Shown one piece after another: positions 38,974 to 48,593 of a stretch of DNA of 64,000 nt. Source of the DNA: Massilia litorea (lineage in GTDB: Bacteria; Pseudomonadota; Gammaproteobacteria; Burkholderiales; Burkholderiaceae_D); assembly GCF_015101885.1 (NCBI RefSeq), contig NZ_CP062941.1, positions 2,790,001 through 2,854,000 on the forward strand, given 5' to 3'. The notes beneath the pieces were generated by a model that searched no databases, was not told the origin of the DNA, and worked only from the letters and a program-made list of their open reading frames with translations. Made by a program: the position numbers and the translations under genes. Within the stretch, counting starts at the first letter, position 1. Each line of letters starts with the position of its first letter.

Positions 38974-39983
38974 TGCAGCAGCGCCCGGTAAGCCGTCGTC
39001 GTGCGCTCTTCGAGACCGCCGCGACGGCGCAGCAGCAGGCGCGCGGCGAGACCGCGTTCCTCGGCAAAGGCCAGCCCAGCCTCGGGGCCGAGCACGGTGA
39101 TCGTCGTCGACAGCGCATCGGCCGCCATGCAGCTCGGATGCAGGACGGTGCAGGAGGCGACCTCGTTTGAGACCGGATAGCCGCTGCGCGGATCGAGCGT
39201 GTGCGCAGCGCGCAGCGCGCCATGCTGGAAATAGCGGCGGTAATCACCCGAGGTGGCGATCGACAAACCGTGCAAGGCGGCGACCGTGGCCGGACTGTCC
39301 ACACCGGGCACGCCTTCGAGCGTCACCCACCAGGGCTGGCCGTCGGGCTTCATGCCGGCACCGCGCAGTTCGCCGCCGATCTCGACCAGGTAATGGCGCA
39401 CGCCGTGCTGTTCCAGGCACCAGGCCAGGCGGTCGACCGCATAGCCCTTGGCCACAGAGGAGAAATCGAGGAGGGCGCCGCCCGGCTGCAGCAGGCGTGC
39501 ACCGGCACGGTCGAAAACCGGATGGAGAGACGCGCGCTGCGCCAGCGTGGCCTGCACCGCGTCGGGCGCGGGCGCATAAAAACCCGGCTGGTTGTAGCGC
39601 CGCTCGGGACCGAAGCCCCACAGGTTGACCAGCGCGCCGGAGAAAGGATCGTAGGCGCCGCCGCTGTCGGCAGCTACCTGCAGCGCGTAGTCGAGCACGT
39701 CGACAAATCGCGGCGGCAGCGCATGCCAGCTGCCGCTTGGTGCGCGGTTGTAGCGGCCCAGGATGGAATCGGGTTCCCAGTGGCTCATCTCGCCGACGAT
39801 GCCGTCGAGTTCCCGCTGCATCTGCTCGCCGAGATTGCTGCGCACCCCGGCAGGGACGAGCAGGTGCGCCGACCAGCTCGTTCCCATCGTCGACCCGGCG
39901 GCGTCAGACAGGACGCTGCCGCCAGGGGGCGCGGCGGGATCGATGGCGAGGGGAACGAGGACCTGGCGCAAGGGAGTACTCAA
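38970..39983 (-). CDS. FAD:protein FMN transferase, ApbE family
   Basis: This is a 337-residue ApbE protein. The family opening STMGTSWSAHL is followed by DSILGRYN, SGGAYDPFSGALVNLWGFG, LLDFSSVAKGYAVDRL, HYLVEIGGELR and the Mg-binding HTLDPRSGYPV. ApbE enzymes move FMN from FAD onto a Thr or Ser in a DxxSGAT-type motif of an extracytoplasmic protein. A matching motif occurs in the DUF2271 protein two genes upstream. The start appears to be TTG, 8 bases after the DUF4198 stop. No signal peptide is clear, so the site of action is uncertain. Confidence 0.9.
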   Translation of the reverse strand: MSTPLRQVLVPLAIDPAAPPGGSVLSDAAGSTMGTSWSAHLLVPAGVRSNLGEQMQRELDGIVGEMSHWEPDSILGRYNRAPSGSWHALPPRFVDVLDYALQVAADSGGAYDPFSGALVNLWGFGPERRYNQPGFYAPAPDAVQATLAQRASLHPVFDRAGARLLQPGGALLDFSSVAKGYAVDRLAWCLEQHGVRHYLVEIGGELRGAGMKPDGQPWWVTLEGVPGVDSPATVAALHGLSIATSGDYRRYFQHGALRAAHTLDPRSGYPVSNEVASCTVLHPSCMAADALSTTITVLGPEAGLAFAEERGLAARLLLRRRGGLEERTTTAYRALLQ

Positions 39984-39991
39984 AGGCGCGC

Positions 39992-40834
39992 TTACTCCGG
40001 CAGGGCTTCGAGCGTGGCCGTGTAGGCGTAGCGCTTGCTCTCGGCCGGGCCGTTGTCCGGAGCAGGACCCTTGCCCGGATTCGGCGGATAGGCCGCGTTC
40101 ATCCAGTACATGTTTGCGGCTGGCAGCTTGAAGCTGGCCTCGCCTTTGGCGTCCGTGGTGAGGCGGATTTCGCCGGCCACGCCACGGTAGCGCACGCCGC
40201 CCGGCACCAGGGAAAACGGCAGGTTCGGCAGCGGTTTGCCGTCGAGCAGGAAGCGCACGCGCATCGTCTCGTTGGCGCGCAGGTCGTTCGGATGGGTCAG
40301 CGGGACCATCTCCAGGCCTGCATTCGTCGGCTTGAGGGCCGCATCATTCGTTTTATGCGCGGTGACGAAGGTTTCGATGCGCTGGTGGGTGACGGTCTTG
40401 CGCACGTCCTGCGCGCCGGCCGGCAGCTGTTTCGCAAAATCGGCCTCGCTGCCGCGGAAGCGTTTGACGTCCTCGCCGACCTTGTAGCTGCCCATCACGT
40501 TGGTGCTGACCAGGGCGATGCGGTAGGTGCCTTCCTTCGGGAGCGGCAGGTCGATCGAGGAACGCAGTTTCCCCGTCACGGCGGCAGGGCCGGCCGCAGT
40601 CGTCCCGTCCGGCGCGGTGACGGTCACGCCGTCCATCCGCAGTGGCATGTGGTCGAAGTCGAACAGGCCTTCCGAGACTGCGCCGTCGATCGTGACCCAG
40701 GCTTCCTTGGTCTCGACGATGGTCGAGGTCGGGAGCATCCAGGGGCGGTGGGCGCTGGCAACGCCGGCGGTAGCGAGCAGGATCAGGCCGAGTACGCCAT
40801 GCTTGACGAATGAACTGTGGAGCGAGTTTTGCAT
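39992..40834 (-). CDS. DUF4198 family exported protein
   Basis: This is a 280-residue protein with a signal peptide cleaved near GVASA, directly before HRPWMLP, the DUF4198 hallmark whose N-terminal His could bind metal. The rest is beta-rich, with a carboxypeptidase-regulatory-like or NikM-like segment (VRYRGVAGEIRLTTDAKGEASFKLP). DUF4198 proteins occur in metal-uptake clusters and are thought to be periplasmic. Here it lies between the DUF2271 and ApbE genes, in a Fur-controlled run. Confidence 0.85.
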   Translation of the reverse strand: MQNSLHSSFVKHGVLGLILLATAGVASAHRPWMLPTSTIVETKEAWVTIDGAVSEGLFDFDHMPLRMDGVTVTAPDGTTAAGPAAVTGKLRSSIDLPLPKEGTYRIALVSTNVMGSYKVGEDVKRFRGSEADFAKQLPAGAQDVRKTVTHQRIETFVTAHKTNDAALKPTNAGLEMVPLTHPNDLRANETMRVRFLLDGKPLPNLPFSLVPGGVRYRGVAGEIRLTTDAKGEASFKLPAANMYWMNAAYPPNPGKGPAPDNGPAESKRYAYTATLEALPE

Positions 40835-40846
40835 GATGGCTTTCTC

Positions 40847-41359
40847 TTATTGGATGTTGATCGACACGGCGCCGAGTTCTTCCTTGCCGTTGGCCGTGGC
40901 CGCGACCTTGCCCTTGGCCGGCAGGCTGAACGGCACGCGCACCAGTTCGCGTCCGCCCGCTTCACGCGCCGCTTCGATGACGAGCTTGTAGTCGCCGGCC
41001 GGCAGCTTGTCGATGCCGGTCTTCGCCGGGCCGAAGCTCAGCGTGTGGGTGCCGGCGGCACGGGTCGCGCCGGAGACGCCGTCGATCGGCAGCGTGGTTT
41101 CGCGGCCCGCTTTGCGCCACCAGGTGCGCATGTCCTTCACCCATTTCTCGCCGGCGTTGTCCTTCTTCTTGACGTCGTAGAGCACAGCCAGGGTCGAGGC
41201 GACGGCGCCGTCGGCCTTTTCGATCCACATCGCGACATAGGGCTTGTGGTACTCGGCCACGTTCAGCTGCGGCAGTTCGAACTTCACCGACAGGTCGGCG
41301 GCCACGGCGCCGCCCGAAATCAGGGGCAGGGTCAGGGCGAGCGAGGGAGACAGTTTCAT
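40847..41359 (-). CDS. DUF2271 periplasmic protein with predicted FMN-attachment motif
   Basis: This is a 170-residue protein with a signal peptide ending near GGAVA (about residue 20). The mature domain fits DUF2271, including YVAMWIEKADG and KWVKDMRTWW. Residues 93-99 are Asp-Gly-Val-Ser-Gly-Ala-Thr, matching the DxxSGAT flavinylation site of ApbE substrates such as NqrC and RnfG, with Thr99 as predicted acceptor. With ApbE in the same run, this is probably a flavinylated electron carrier in the periplasm. The attachment itself is inferred. The ATG is followed 12 bases past its stop by the DUF4198 gene. Confidence 0.87.
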   Translation of the reverse strand: MKLSPSLALTLPLISGGAVAADLSVKFELPQLNVAEYHKPYVAMWIEKADGAVASTLAVLYDVKKKDNAGEKWVKDMRTWWRKAGRETTLPIDGVSGATRAAGTHTLSFGPAKTGIDKLPAGDYKLVIEAAREAGGRELVRVPFSLPAKGKVAATANGKEELGAVSINIQ

Positions 41360-41390
41360 GCAAATGCCTTCTGTATTAATAGATGCGAGA

Positions 41391-42059
41391 TTAGTGAACG
41401 AACAAGAGTGCGAGAACGGCCGGCAGGACGATGCCGAAGCCGATCACGGGCCAGGTCGAGGGCCGGTTGCCGGCGTGGATCTTCATGATCAGGAAACCGG
41501 TGATGCAGAACACGAGGCAGGCAAGGGCGAAGAGGTCGATGAACCAGCTCCACACGGGGCCGGTATTCCGGCCCTTGTGCATGTCGTTGAGCCAGGAAAT
41601 GGCGCCGCGGCTGGTAAGTTCGTATTCGGCCTTGCCGTCGAGGCTGACGCGCAGCCAGGCATCGCCGCCCGGACGGGGCAGGGCGATATACGCGTCTTCC
41701 TCGCTCCATTCGGCGGAGCGGCCGCGCAGGTCGACCGGGAAGGCTGCGTTCGCCCATTCGGCGAGCTGGGCCGGCACCGGCGCCTCGCCGTCGACGTGCT
41801 GTTCGGCATACACGCGCAGTGCAGGAAGCAGCGCCGCCGGCACCACAGACTTGATGCGCGTGACGTCCGGCTTCGATTCGATCTGCGCCGCATGGTTCAG
41901 CGTGAAGCCGGTGATGCTAAAAAGCAACATCGCCGTCAGGCAAATCGCCGAGCTGATCCAGTGCCACTGATGCAAGGTCCTCAGCCACAACGAGCGCCGT
42001 GCGCCGGGCAGGGCAGCAGGAGCTGCTTCGGTCGAGCGCGGCGGGTTCTGGACAGACAT
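41391..42059 (-). CDS. PepSY-associated three-helix membrane protein
   Basis: This is a 222-residue inner-membrane protein with helices at about 35-56, 170-193 and 203-220 and a PepSY-like periplasmic region between the first two (LRVYAEQHVDGEAPVPAQLAEWANAAFP). Five His at 30, 33, 56, 161 and 195 sit near the membrane boundaries and could bind heme b or pass electrons. Related PepSY-TM proteins act in ferric-siderophore reduction. It is the first gene of the run, directly behind an almost perfect Fur box. The ATG follows AGGAAG; an in-frame start eight codons upstream is possible. Confidence 0.85.
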   Translation of the reverse strand: MSVQNPPRSTEAAPAALPGARRSLWLRTLHQWHWISSAICLTAMLLFSITGFTLNHAAQIESKPDVTRIKSVVPAALLPALRVYAEQHVDGEAPVPAQLAEWANAAFPVDLRGRSAEWSEEDAYIALPRPGGDAWLRVSLDGKAEYELTSRGAISWLNDMHKGRNTGPVWSWFIDLFALACLVFCITGFLIMKIHAGNRPSTWPVIGFGIVLPAVLALLFVH

Positions 42060-42350
42060 GCAAGCTTCCTGTTGAGTACACAACGCAAATGATAACTATT
42101 ATCATTTAGGTGGTCAACAAAATTCAGTCCAGCTCTTATGCGTGCCGTATGTTGCGTTACAATACCCCGGCTATTGCGGAGCGTCATAAAAATGCTCAGC
42201 AATAACATGGGGCCGAAGAAACTTCTGTCCCATCTGTCCTTCCCCCACAACTTGATGTAGTAAGTGCGATCCGCTAACCGGTCAGGCCGTGTCGCGGAAG
42301 GTTAGATTAACCCGCCAAACTCGCGAAGCGCGAAGAAAAGGTGAGCAAGA
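42060..42350. promoter_or_regulatory. divergent promoter region between PepSY cluster and sucA
   Basis: The left end holds the Fur box of the iron cluster. The remaining 240 bases should carry the sucA promoter and leader. No gene, repeat or strong hairpin is apparent. Confidence 0.6.
42087..42107. promoter_or_regulatory. near-perfect Fur box of the PepSY/DUF2271 cluster
   Basis: AAATGATAA and TTATCATTT form a 21-base palindrome around CTA. It fits the 7-1-7 Fur form (TGATAAT-n-ATTATCA) with one mismatch. It is the best Fur site in the window and lies 28 bases from the PepSY start. Confidence 0.92.
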
Positions 42351-45215
42351 ATGATGCAACAACAAACTGCGAACTCGTACCTGTTCGGCGGTAATGCGCC
42401 GTACGTGGAAGAGTTATACGAAGCCTACCTGAACAATCCTGGCTCGGTCCCGGACAACTGGCGCGCCTATTTCGACAGCATGCAGAACGTGCCTGCAGTC
42501 GACGGCAGTGCCCGTCCCGACGTGATCCACTCGTCAGTGATCGCCTCCTTCGCCGAACGCGCGAAGCATGGCCCGATCCGCACCGTCACCGCCACCGCCG
42601 GCGAAGCCGACCCGGAAATGGCACGCAAGCGCGTCGCCGCGACCCAGCTGGTCGCCGCCTACCGCAACCTCGGCTTGCGCTGGGCCAACCTGGATCCGCT
42701 GCAGCGCCAGGAACGTCCGCCCATCCCTGAACTCGATCCGGCCTTCTACGGTTTCACCGATGCCGACCTGGACACCAAGTTCAACATCAGCAATACCTAT
42801 TTCGGCGGCGAGAACGCATCCCTGCGCGACTTGCTGCAAATGCTGCGTGACACCTACTGCCGCTCGATCGGCGCAGAGTTCATGTACGTCAGCGACCCGA
42901 CCGAAAAGCGCTGGATCCAGGAGCGCCTCGAGTCGATCCGTTCGACCCCGACCTTCACGGCCGAGAAGAAGCGCCACATCCTCGACCGCCTGACCGCGGC
43001 CGAAGGCCTGGAACGCTACCTCCACACCAAATACGTCGGCGCCAAGCGCTTCTCGCTCGAAGGCGGCGAGTCCTTCATCGCCTCGATGGACGAGACCATC
43101 CAGCGCGCCGGCGAAAAGGGCGTCCAGGAAATCGTCATCGGCATGGCCCACCGCGGCCGCCTGAACGTCCTGGTCAACACCCTGGGCAAGGCGCCATCGG
43201 AACTGTTCGAAGAATTCGAAGGCAAGCACGCCGACGACCTGCCGTCGGGCGACGTGAAATACCACCAGGGCTTCTCGAGCGACGTCTCGACCCCGGGCGG
43301 CCCGGTCCACCTGTCGCTGGCCTTCAACCCGTCCCACCTCGAGATCGTCAACCCGGTCGTCGAAGGTTCGGTCAAGGCCCGCATGGAACGTCGCGGCGAC
43401 CGCAAGGGCAAGACAGTGCTGCCGATCCTGGTGCACGGCGACGCCGCATTCGCCGGCCAGGGCGTGGTCATGGAAACCCTGAACCTGGCGCAAACCCGCG
43501 GCTACGGCACGGGCGGCACGATGCACATCGTCATCAACAACCAGATCGGCTTCACCACCTCCGACCCGCGCGACGCCCGTTCGACGCTGTACTGCTCGGA
43601 CGTCGTGAAGATGATCGAAGCGCCGGTCCTGCACGTCAATGCGGACGACCCTGAAGCGGTCGTGCTGGCTACCCAGATCGCGATGGACTACCGCGTCGAG
43701 TTCGGCAAGGACATCGTCGTCGACATCATCTGCTACCGCAAACTGGGCCACAACGAGCAGGACACGCCTGCGCTGACCCAGCCGCTGATGTACAAGAAGA
43801 TCGCCAAGCACCCGGGCACCCGCAAGCTGTACGCGGAGAAGCTCGCTGCCCAGGGCACGATCGCGGCCGACGAAGGCGACAAGATGGTTGCCGCCTTCCG
43901 CGACGCGATGGACGCCGGCAAGCACACGGTCGATCCGGTCCTGACCAACTACAAGAACCAGTTCGCCGTCGACTGGGCGCCGTTCCTGAACAAGAAGTGG
44001 ACCGACGCGGCCGATACCGCCGTGCCGCTGGCGGAACTGAAACGCCTGGCCGAGCGCATCACCAAGGTGCCTGAAGGTTTCAAACCACATTCGCTGGTCG
44101 AAAAAGTGCTGGCCGACCGCGCCGCCATGGGCCGCGGCGAACTGAACCTGGACTGGGGCATGGGCGAACACCTGGCCTACGCGACGCTGCTGTCGTCCGG
44201 CTATGCGATCCGCCTGTCGGGCCAGGACGCCGGCCGCGGCACCTTCGTGCACCGCCACGCCGTGCTGCACGACCAGAACCGCGAGCGCTGGGACCAGGGC
44301 ATCTACCTGCCGCTGGCCAACGTGTCGGAAAACCAGGCACAGTTCACGGTCATCGACTCGGTGCTGTCGGAAGAAGCGGTCCTCGGCTTCGAGTACGGCT
44401 ATTCGACCGCCGAACCGAACACGCTGACCATCTGGGAAGCCCAGTTCGGCGACTTCGTCAACGGTGCCCAGGTCGTGATCGACCAGTTCATCGCTTCGGG
44501 CGAAGTGAAGTGGGGCCGCGCCTCGGGTCTCGTCATGATGCTGCCGCACGGCTATGAAGGCCAGGGTCCGGAGCACTCGTCGGGCCGTATCGAGCGCTTC
44601 CTGCAGCTGTGCGCGGACAACAACATGCAAGTCGTCCAGCCGACCACCGCCGCGCAGATCTTCCACCTGCTGCGCCGCCAGATGGTGCGCCAGTTCCGCA
44701 AGCCGCTGGTCATCTTCACGCCGAAATCGCTGCTGCGTAACAAGGATGCCGGTTCGTCGCTGACCGAGCTGACCAAGGGCGGTTTCCAGACCGTGATCGG
44801 CGAGACCGACGAGAAGATCGAAGCGTCGAAGGTCAAGCGCGTGATCGTCTGCTCGGGCAAGGTCTATTACGACCTGGTCAACGCACGCAAGACGCGCGGC
44901 GTGAACGATGTCGCGATCATCCGCATGGAACAGATGTACCCGTTCCCGCACAAGTCGTTCGGCGCCGAACTGAAGAAGTTCAGCAACGCGACCGAAGTGG
45001 TGTGGGCACAGGACGAGCCGCAGAACCAGGGCCCGTGGTTCCAGATCCAGCACAACATTTTCGAAAACATGGACGAAGGTCAGCGCCTGGCATATGCCGG
45101 CCGTCCGGCCTCGGCGGCTCCGGCTGTCGGCTACTCGGACAAGCACGTGGCGCAGCAGAAGGAACTGCTGGACACGGCGTTCTCGAAGCTCAAGGGTTTC
45201 ATCCTGACCAAATAA
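42351..45215 (+). CDS. sucA: 2-oxoglutarate dehydrogenase E1 component
   Basis: This 954-residue thiamine-diphosphate enzyme decarboxylates 2-oxoglutarate and succinylates the E2 lipoyl arm. The N-terminal segment [19 protein letters not shown] is typical of OdhA/SucA. The core shows [13 protein letters not shown], ThDP-binding [17 protein letters not shown] and NNQIGFTTS, and a C-terminal domain with [11 protein letters not shown]. The start is ATGATG after AAGGTGAGC. It is the first gene of sucA-sucB-PspC-lpdA. A hairpin with a T-rich end follows, which may limit readthrough. Confidence 0.97.
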   Translation: MMQQQTANSYLFGGNAPYVEELYEAYLNNPGSVPDNWRAYFDSMQNVPAVDGSARPDVIHSSVIASFAERAKHGPIRTVTATAGEADPEMARKRVAATQLVAAYRNLGLRWANLDPLQRQERPPIPELDPAFYGFTDADLDTKFNISNTYFGGENASLRDLLQMLRDTYCRSIGAEFMYVSDPTEKRWIQERLESIRSTPTFTAEKKRHILDRLTAAEGLERYLHTKYVGAKRFSLEGGESFIASMDETIQRAGEKGVQEIVIGMAHRGRLNVLVNTLGKAPSELFEEFEGKHADDLPSGDVKYHQGFSSDVSTPGGPVHLSLAFNPSHLEIVNPVVEGSVKARMERRGDRKGKTVLPILVHGDAAFAGQGVVMETLNLAQTRGYGTGGTMHIVINNQIGFTTSDPRDARSTLYCSDVVKMIEAPVLHVNADDPEAVVLATQIAMDYRVEFGKDIVVDIICYRKLGHNEQDTPALTQPLMYKKIAKHPGTRKLYAEKLAAQGTIAADEGDKMVAAFRDAMDAGKHTVDPVLTNYKNQFAVDWAPFLNKKWTDAADTAVPLAELKRLAERITKVPEGFKPHSLVEKVLADRAAMGRGELNLDWGMGEHLAYATLLSSGYAIRLSGQDAGRGTFVHRHAVLHDQNRERWDQGIYLPLANVSENQAQFTVIDSVLSEEAVLGFEYGYSTAEPNTLTIWEAQFGDFVNGAQVVIDQFIASGEVKWGRASGLVMMLPHGYEGQGPEHSSGRIERFLQLCADNNMQVVQPTTAAQIFHLLRRQMVRQFRKPLVIFTPKSLLRNKDAGSSLTELTKGGFQTVIGETDEKIEASKVKRVIVCSGKVYYDLVNARKTRGVNDVAIIRMEQMYPFPHKSFGAELKKFSNATEVVWAQDEPQNQGPWFQIQHNIFENMDEGQRLAYAGRPASAAPAVGYSDKHVAQQKELLDTAFSKLKGFILTK

Positions 45216-45226
45216 GTCCACACCGC

Positions 45227-45258
45227 AAACCGGTCGCCCCAAGGCGGCCGGTTTGTTT
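45227..45258 (+). terminator. hairpin between sucA and sucB
   Basis: A 12-bp stem (AAACCGGTCGCC with GGCGGCCGGTTT, one T-G pair), loop CCAA, then GTTT. It resembles a weak terminator or an mRNA-processing hairpin within the operon. Confidence 0.65.
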
Positions 45259-45309
45259 AACGTGTGTAACGTGTTTTCAAAATCACAGAATAATTTAACG
45301 GAGTTTTAC

Positions 45310-46566
45310 ATGGCACAAATCGAAGTCAAGGTCCCGCAACTGTCGGAATCGGTCGCTGAAGCGACCCTGCTGTCGTGGCACAAGAAGGTCGGCGAGCCTA
45401 TCGGCCGCGACGAAAACATGATCGACATCGAAACCGACAAGGTGGTCCTTGAACTGCCGGCGCCAAGCGCTGGCGTGATCGTGCAACTGCTGAAGGCCGA
45501 CGGCGCCACCGTCGTCGCCGGCGAAGTCATCGCCGTCATCGACACCGACGCCTCGGCGCAAGTCTCCCCGCTGGAAGTGAAAGCCGTACCGTCGGCCGCG
45601 CCGAACGCAGCGATCTCGACGCCAGCCGCTGCTCCTGCCGCCACCGGTGGCGCGATGTCCGGTGTCGCCATGCCGGCCGCTGCCAAGATCCTGGCCGACA
45701 ACAACATGAACGCCGCCGGCATCGACGGCTCGGGCCGCGACGGCCGCGTGACCAAGGGCGACGCCCTGGCCGCAGTCGCCAACAAGCCTGCCGCCGCTCC
45801 AGCACCGGCACCAGCCGCCAAGCCGGCGCTTCAACAGGTCGCCGCACCGGTCGCGAACCTGGGCGACCGCGCCGAAGAGCGCGTGCCGATGAGCCGCCTG
45901 CGCGCCCGTATCGCCGAGCGCCTGCTGCAATCGCAGTCGACCAACGCCATCCTGACGACCTTCAACGAAGTCAACATGGCACCGGTGATGGACCTGCGCG
46001 CCAAGTACAAGGACAAGTTCGAGAAAGAGCACGGCGTCAAGCTGGGCTTCATGTCCTTCTTCGTCAAGGCCGCCGTTGCCGCACTGAAGAAGTACCCGAT
46101 CCTGAACGCCTCGGTCGACGGTAACGACATCGTCTACCACGGCTACTTCGACATCGGTATCGCCGTCGGTTCGCCGCGCGGCCTGGTGGTGCCGATCCTG
46201 CGCAACGCCGACCAGATGTCGATCGCCGAGATCGAGAAGAAGATCGGCGAATTCGGCCAGAAAGCCAAGGAAGGCAAGCTGACCCTGGAAGACCTGTCGG
46301 GCGGTACCTTCTCGATCTCGAACGGCGGTACCTTCGGCTCGATGCTGTCGACCCCGATCATCAACCCGCCACAGTCGGCGATCCTGGGCGTGCACGCGAC
46401 CAAGGACCGTGCCGTCGTCGAAAACGGCCAGATCGTCATCCGTCCGATGAACTACCTGGCGATGTCCTACGACCACCGCATCATCGACGGCCGCGAAGCC
46501 GTGCTGGGCCTGGTTGCGATGAAGGATGCGCTGGAAGATCCGGCGCGCCTGCTGCTGGACCTGTAA
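45310..46566 (+). CDS. sucB: 2-oxoglutarate dehydrogenase E2 (dihydrolipoyl succinyltransferase)
   Basis: This 418-residue E2 has one lipoyl domain, with the modified Lys in [13 protein letters not shown] near residue 43. An Ala/Pro-rich linker, a peripheral-subunit-binding domain ([21 protein letters not shown]) and the catalytic domain follow, ending [13 protein letters not shown] with the active His and Asp. It transfers succinyl groups to CoA. The ATG follows ACGGAG. A longer in-frame reading upstream overlaps the hairpin and has no support. Confidence 0.96.
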   Translation: MAQIEVKVPQLSESVAEATLLSWHKKVGEPIGRDENMIDIETDKVVLELPAPSAGVIVQLLKADGATVVAGEVIAVIDTDASAQVSPLEVKAVPSAAPNAAISTPAAAPAATGGAMSGVAMPAAAKILADNNMNAAGIDGSGRDGRVTKGDALAAVANKPAAAPAPAPAAKPALQQVAAPVANLGDRAEERVPMSRLRARIAERLLQSQSTNAILTTFNEVNMAPVMDLRAKYKDKFEKEHGVKLGFMSFFVKAAVAALKKYPILNASVDGNDIVYHGYFDIGIAVGSPRGLVVPILRNADQMSIAEIEKKIGEFGQKAKEGKLTLEDLSGGTFSISNGGTFGSMLSTPIINPPQSAILGVHATKDRAVVENGQIVIRPMNYLAMSYDHRIIDGREAVLGLVAMKDALEDPARLLLDL

Positions 46567-46582
46567 TCTCTCTGTAACGGCC

Positions 46583-46612
46583 CGGACACGCAGGCCAGCG
46601 CTTGCGTGTCCG
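46583..46612. other. perfect hairpin between sucB and the PspC gene
   Basis: A 10-bp perfect stem (CGGACACGCA with TGCGTGTCCG) around a 10-base loop, without a T-tract. It may stabilise or process the mRNA. Confidence 0.6.
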
Positions 46613-46635
46613 CCGAACCCTAGTGGAGGACTGCC

Positions 46636-46974
46636 ATGATCTCCGATGAAATCCGGCGTCTGCACGAGCTGCACCAGGCCGGCGCATTGACGGCCGCCGA
46701 GTTTGAACAGGCCAAGGCGCGGGTACTGTCCGGCGCTGCCCCCGGCAGCGAAAAGGTCAGCCTGAACAAGGGCGACGGCACGCTCGCCGGCGACTTCAAT
46801 GCGCTGCGGCGCTCGCGGGTGGACCGCTGGCTCGGTGGCGTCTGCGGCGGCCTGGCCCTTGCGACCAACATCGACGCCTGGGTCTGGCGCCTCCTGTTCG
46901 CGCTGTTCACCATCACCTTCGGGTTCGGGGCCGTGATTTATCTGCTGATGTGGATTTTTGTCCCAGAAGAATAA
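46636..46974 (+). CDS. SHOCT-PspC domain membrane protein
   Basis: This is a 112-residue protein with an N-terminal SHOCT-type helix (EIRRLHELHQAGALTAAEFEQAKARVL, residues 5-31). A PspC domain from about 58 to 110 follows, marked by RSRVDRWLGGVCGGLA and a membrane stretch ending WIFVPEE. PspC proteins sense or respond to inner-membrane stress. It lies between sucB and lpdA with 15 bases to the latter, so it is probably co-transcribed with the 2-oxoglutarate dehydrogenase genes. A link between that complex and membrane stress is only inference. Confidence 0.88.
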   Translation: MISDEIRRLHELHQAGALTAAEFEQAKARVLSGAAPGSEKVSLNKGDGTLAGDFNALRRSRVDRWLGGVCGGLALATNIDAWVWRLLFALFTITFGFGAVIYLLMWIFVPEE

Positions 46975-46989
46975 ATAAGGAAGCTATTC

Positions 46990-48423
46990 ATGAGTAACGA
47001 GAAACAATTCGACGTCGTCGTCATCGGCGGCGGCCCTGGCGGCTATATCGCTGCCATCCGCGCAGCCCAGCTCGGCTTCAAGACGGCCTGTATCGACGAG
47101 TGGAGCAACGCGGCAGGCAAGCCGGCTCCAGGCGGCACCTGCACCAACGTCGGCTGCATCCCGTCGAAAGCGCTGCTGCAATCGTCGGAACACTTCGAGC
47201 ACGCCGGCCACGCCTTCGCCGAGCACGGCATCAATGTCGCCGGCCTGGAACTGAACCTGCCGCAAATGCTCAAGCGCAAGGACACCATCGTCAAGCAGAA
47301 CAACGACGGCATCCTGTTCCTGTTCAAGAAGAACAAGGTCACCTTCTTCCACGGCCGCGGCGCCTTCGCCGGCAAGGCCGAAGGCGGCTACACCATCAAC
47401 GTGACCGGTCCAACGACTGACACGCTGACGGCGAAGAACGTCGTCGTCGCCACCGGCTCGAACGCACGCCAGCTGCCGGGCGCGGAATTCGACGAGAAGC
47501 TGATCCTGTCGAACACCGGCGCCCTGGCCATCGATGCGGTTCCATCGAAGCTGGGCGTGATCGGCGCCGGCGTCATCGGCCTGGAAATGGGTTCGGTATG
47601 GCGCCGCGTCGGTGCCGACGTCACCGTGCTGGAAGGCCTGCCGACCTTCCTGGGCGCCGTCGACGAGCAGATCGCCAAGGAAGCCCACAAGCTGTTCACC
47701 AAGCAGGGCCTGAAAATCAACCTGGGTTGCAAGATCGGCGCGATCACCAAGGGCGAGAATAATGTCACGGTGCAGTACGCCGATTCGACCGGCGCCGAGC
47801 AGACCGCGACCTTCGACCGCCTGATCATCTCGATCGGGCGCGTGCCGAACACGATCGGCCTGAACGGCGAATCCGTCGGCCTGCAGCTGGACGAGCGCGG
47901 CTTTGTGGTCGTTGACGACGAATGCCGCACCAGCCTGCCGGGCGTGTGGGCAGTCGGCGACGTCGTGCGCGGCCCGATGCTGGCGCACAAAGCCGAGGAA
48001 GAGGGCGTTGCCGTTGCCGAGCGCATCGCCGGCCAGCACGGCCACGTCAACTTCAACACGATTCCATGGGTGATCTACACCTCGCCGGAAATCGCGTGGG
48101 TCGGCAAGACCGAGCAGCAGCTGAAGGCCGAAGGCGTCGCGTACAAAGCCGGCACCTTCCCGTTCATGGCCAACGGCCGTGCGCGCGCGCTGGGCGATAC
48201 CTCGGGCATGGTGAAATTCCTGGCCGACGCCACCACCGACGAAATCCTGGGCGTGCACATCGTGGGCCCGGTCGCTTCGGAACTGATCTCGGAAGCCGTC
48301 GTCGCGATGGAATTCAAGGCCTCGTCGGAAGACATCGCCCGCATCTGCCACGCGCACCCGTCGCTGTCGGAAGCCGTCAAGGAAGCCGCGCTGGCGGTCG
48401 ACAAGCGTTCGCTGAATTTCTAG
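46990..48423 (+). CDS. lpdA: dihydrolipoyl dehydrogenase (E3)
   Basis: This 477-residue flavoprotein re-oxidises dihydrolipoamide with NAD+. It has the FAD-binding [14 protein letters not shown] at residues 9-22, the redox disulfide in [13 protein letters not shown], the NAD-binding [14 protein letters not shown] and the C-terminal catalytic dyad [14 protein letters not shown]. The ATG is 15 bases after the PspC gene stop. The last gene of the 2-oxoglutarate dehydrogenase run, it is followed by three hairpin repeats. Confidence 0.97.
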   Translation: MSNEKQFDVVVIGGGPGGYIAAIRAAQLGFKTACIDEWSNAAGKPAPGGTCTNVGCIPSKALLQSSEHFEHAGHAFAEHGINVAGLELNLPQMLKRKDTIVKQNNDGILFLFKKNKVTFFHGRGAFAGKAEGGYTINVTGPTTDTLTAKNVVVATGSNARQLPGAEFDEKLILSNTGALAIDAVPSKLGVIGAGVIGLEMGSVWRRVGADVTVLEGLPTFLGAVDEQIAKEAHKLFTKQGLKINLGCKIGAITKGENNVTVQYADSTGAEQTATFDRLIISIGRVPNTIGLNGESVGLQLDERGFVVVDDECRTSLPGVWAVGDVVRGPMLAHKAEEEGVAVAERIAGQHGHVNFNTIPWVIYTSPEIAWVGKTEQQLKAEGVAYKAGTFPFMANGRARALGDTSGMVKFLADATTDEILGVHIVGPVASELISEAVVAMEFKASSEDIARICHAHPSLSEAVKEAALAVDKRSLNF

Positions 48424-48445
48424 TAGGGTGGGCATGCCCACGCGG
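48423..48445 (+). repeat. GTAGGGTGGGC hairpin repeat (short)
   Basis: GTAGGGTGGGCATGCCCACGCGG starts on the last base of the lpdA stop codon. The stem is short (GTGGGCATGCCCAC). Confidence 0.82.
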
Positions 48446-48467
48446 AACTTCGCATCACGATAGCCCC

Positions 48468-48502
48468 CGTAGGGTGGGCGGGTTCCCCGCCCACGCGTTC
48501 AA
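48468..48502 (+). repeat. GTAGGGTGGGC hairpin repeat (full consensus)
   Basis: CGTAGGGTGGGCGGG, TTCC turn, CCGCCCACGCGTTCAA. It faces the next unit across a 40-base spacer, as in BIME-like pairs. Confidence 0.88.
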
Positions 48503-48542
48503 ATTACGTATTCCAGCCCGCTCCTTGGCTTGCGTATGTGCG

Positions 48543-48577
48543 TTGAACGCGTGGGCGGGAGACCCGCCCACCCTACG
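48543..48577 (-). repeat. GTAGGGTGGGC hairpin repeat (inverted copy)
   Basis: The plus strand reads TTGAACGCGTGGGCGGG, AGA, CCCGCCCACCCTACG. It forms the partner of the preceding unit and ends 17 bases before zapE. Confidence 0.88.
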
Positions 48578-48593
48578 TTTATATGTGTAACTT

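Noticed and set aside
42534..45242. 902-residue minus-strand reading frame opposite sucA
   Set aside because: It mirrors the coding strand of a highly conserved gene and has no motif of its own.
48423..48577. Intrinsic terminators for lpdA
   Set aside because: The hairpins are stable but lack T-tracts and recur at many loci in both orientations, so they are annotated as dispersed repeats.
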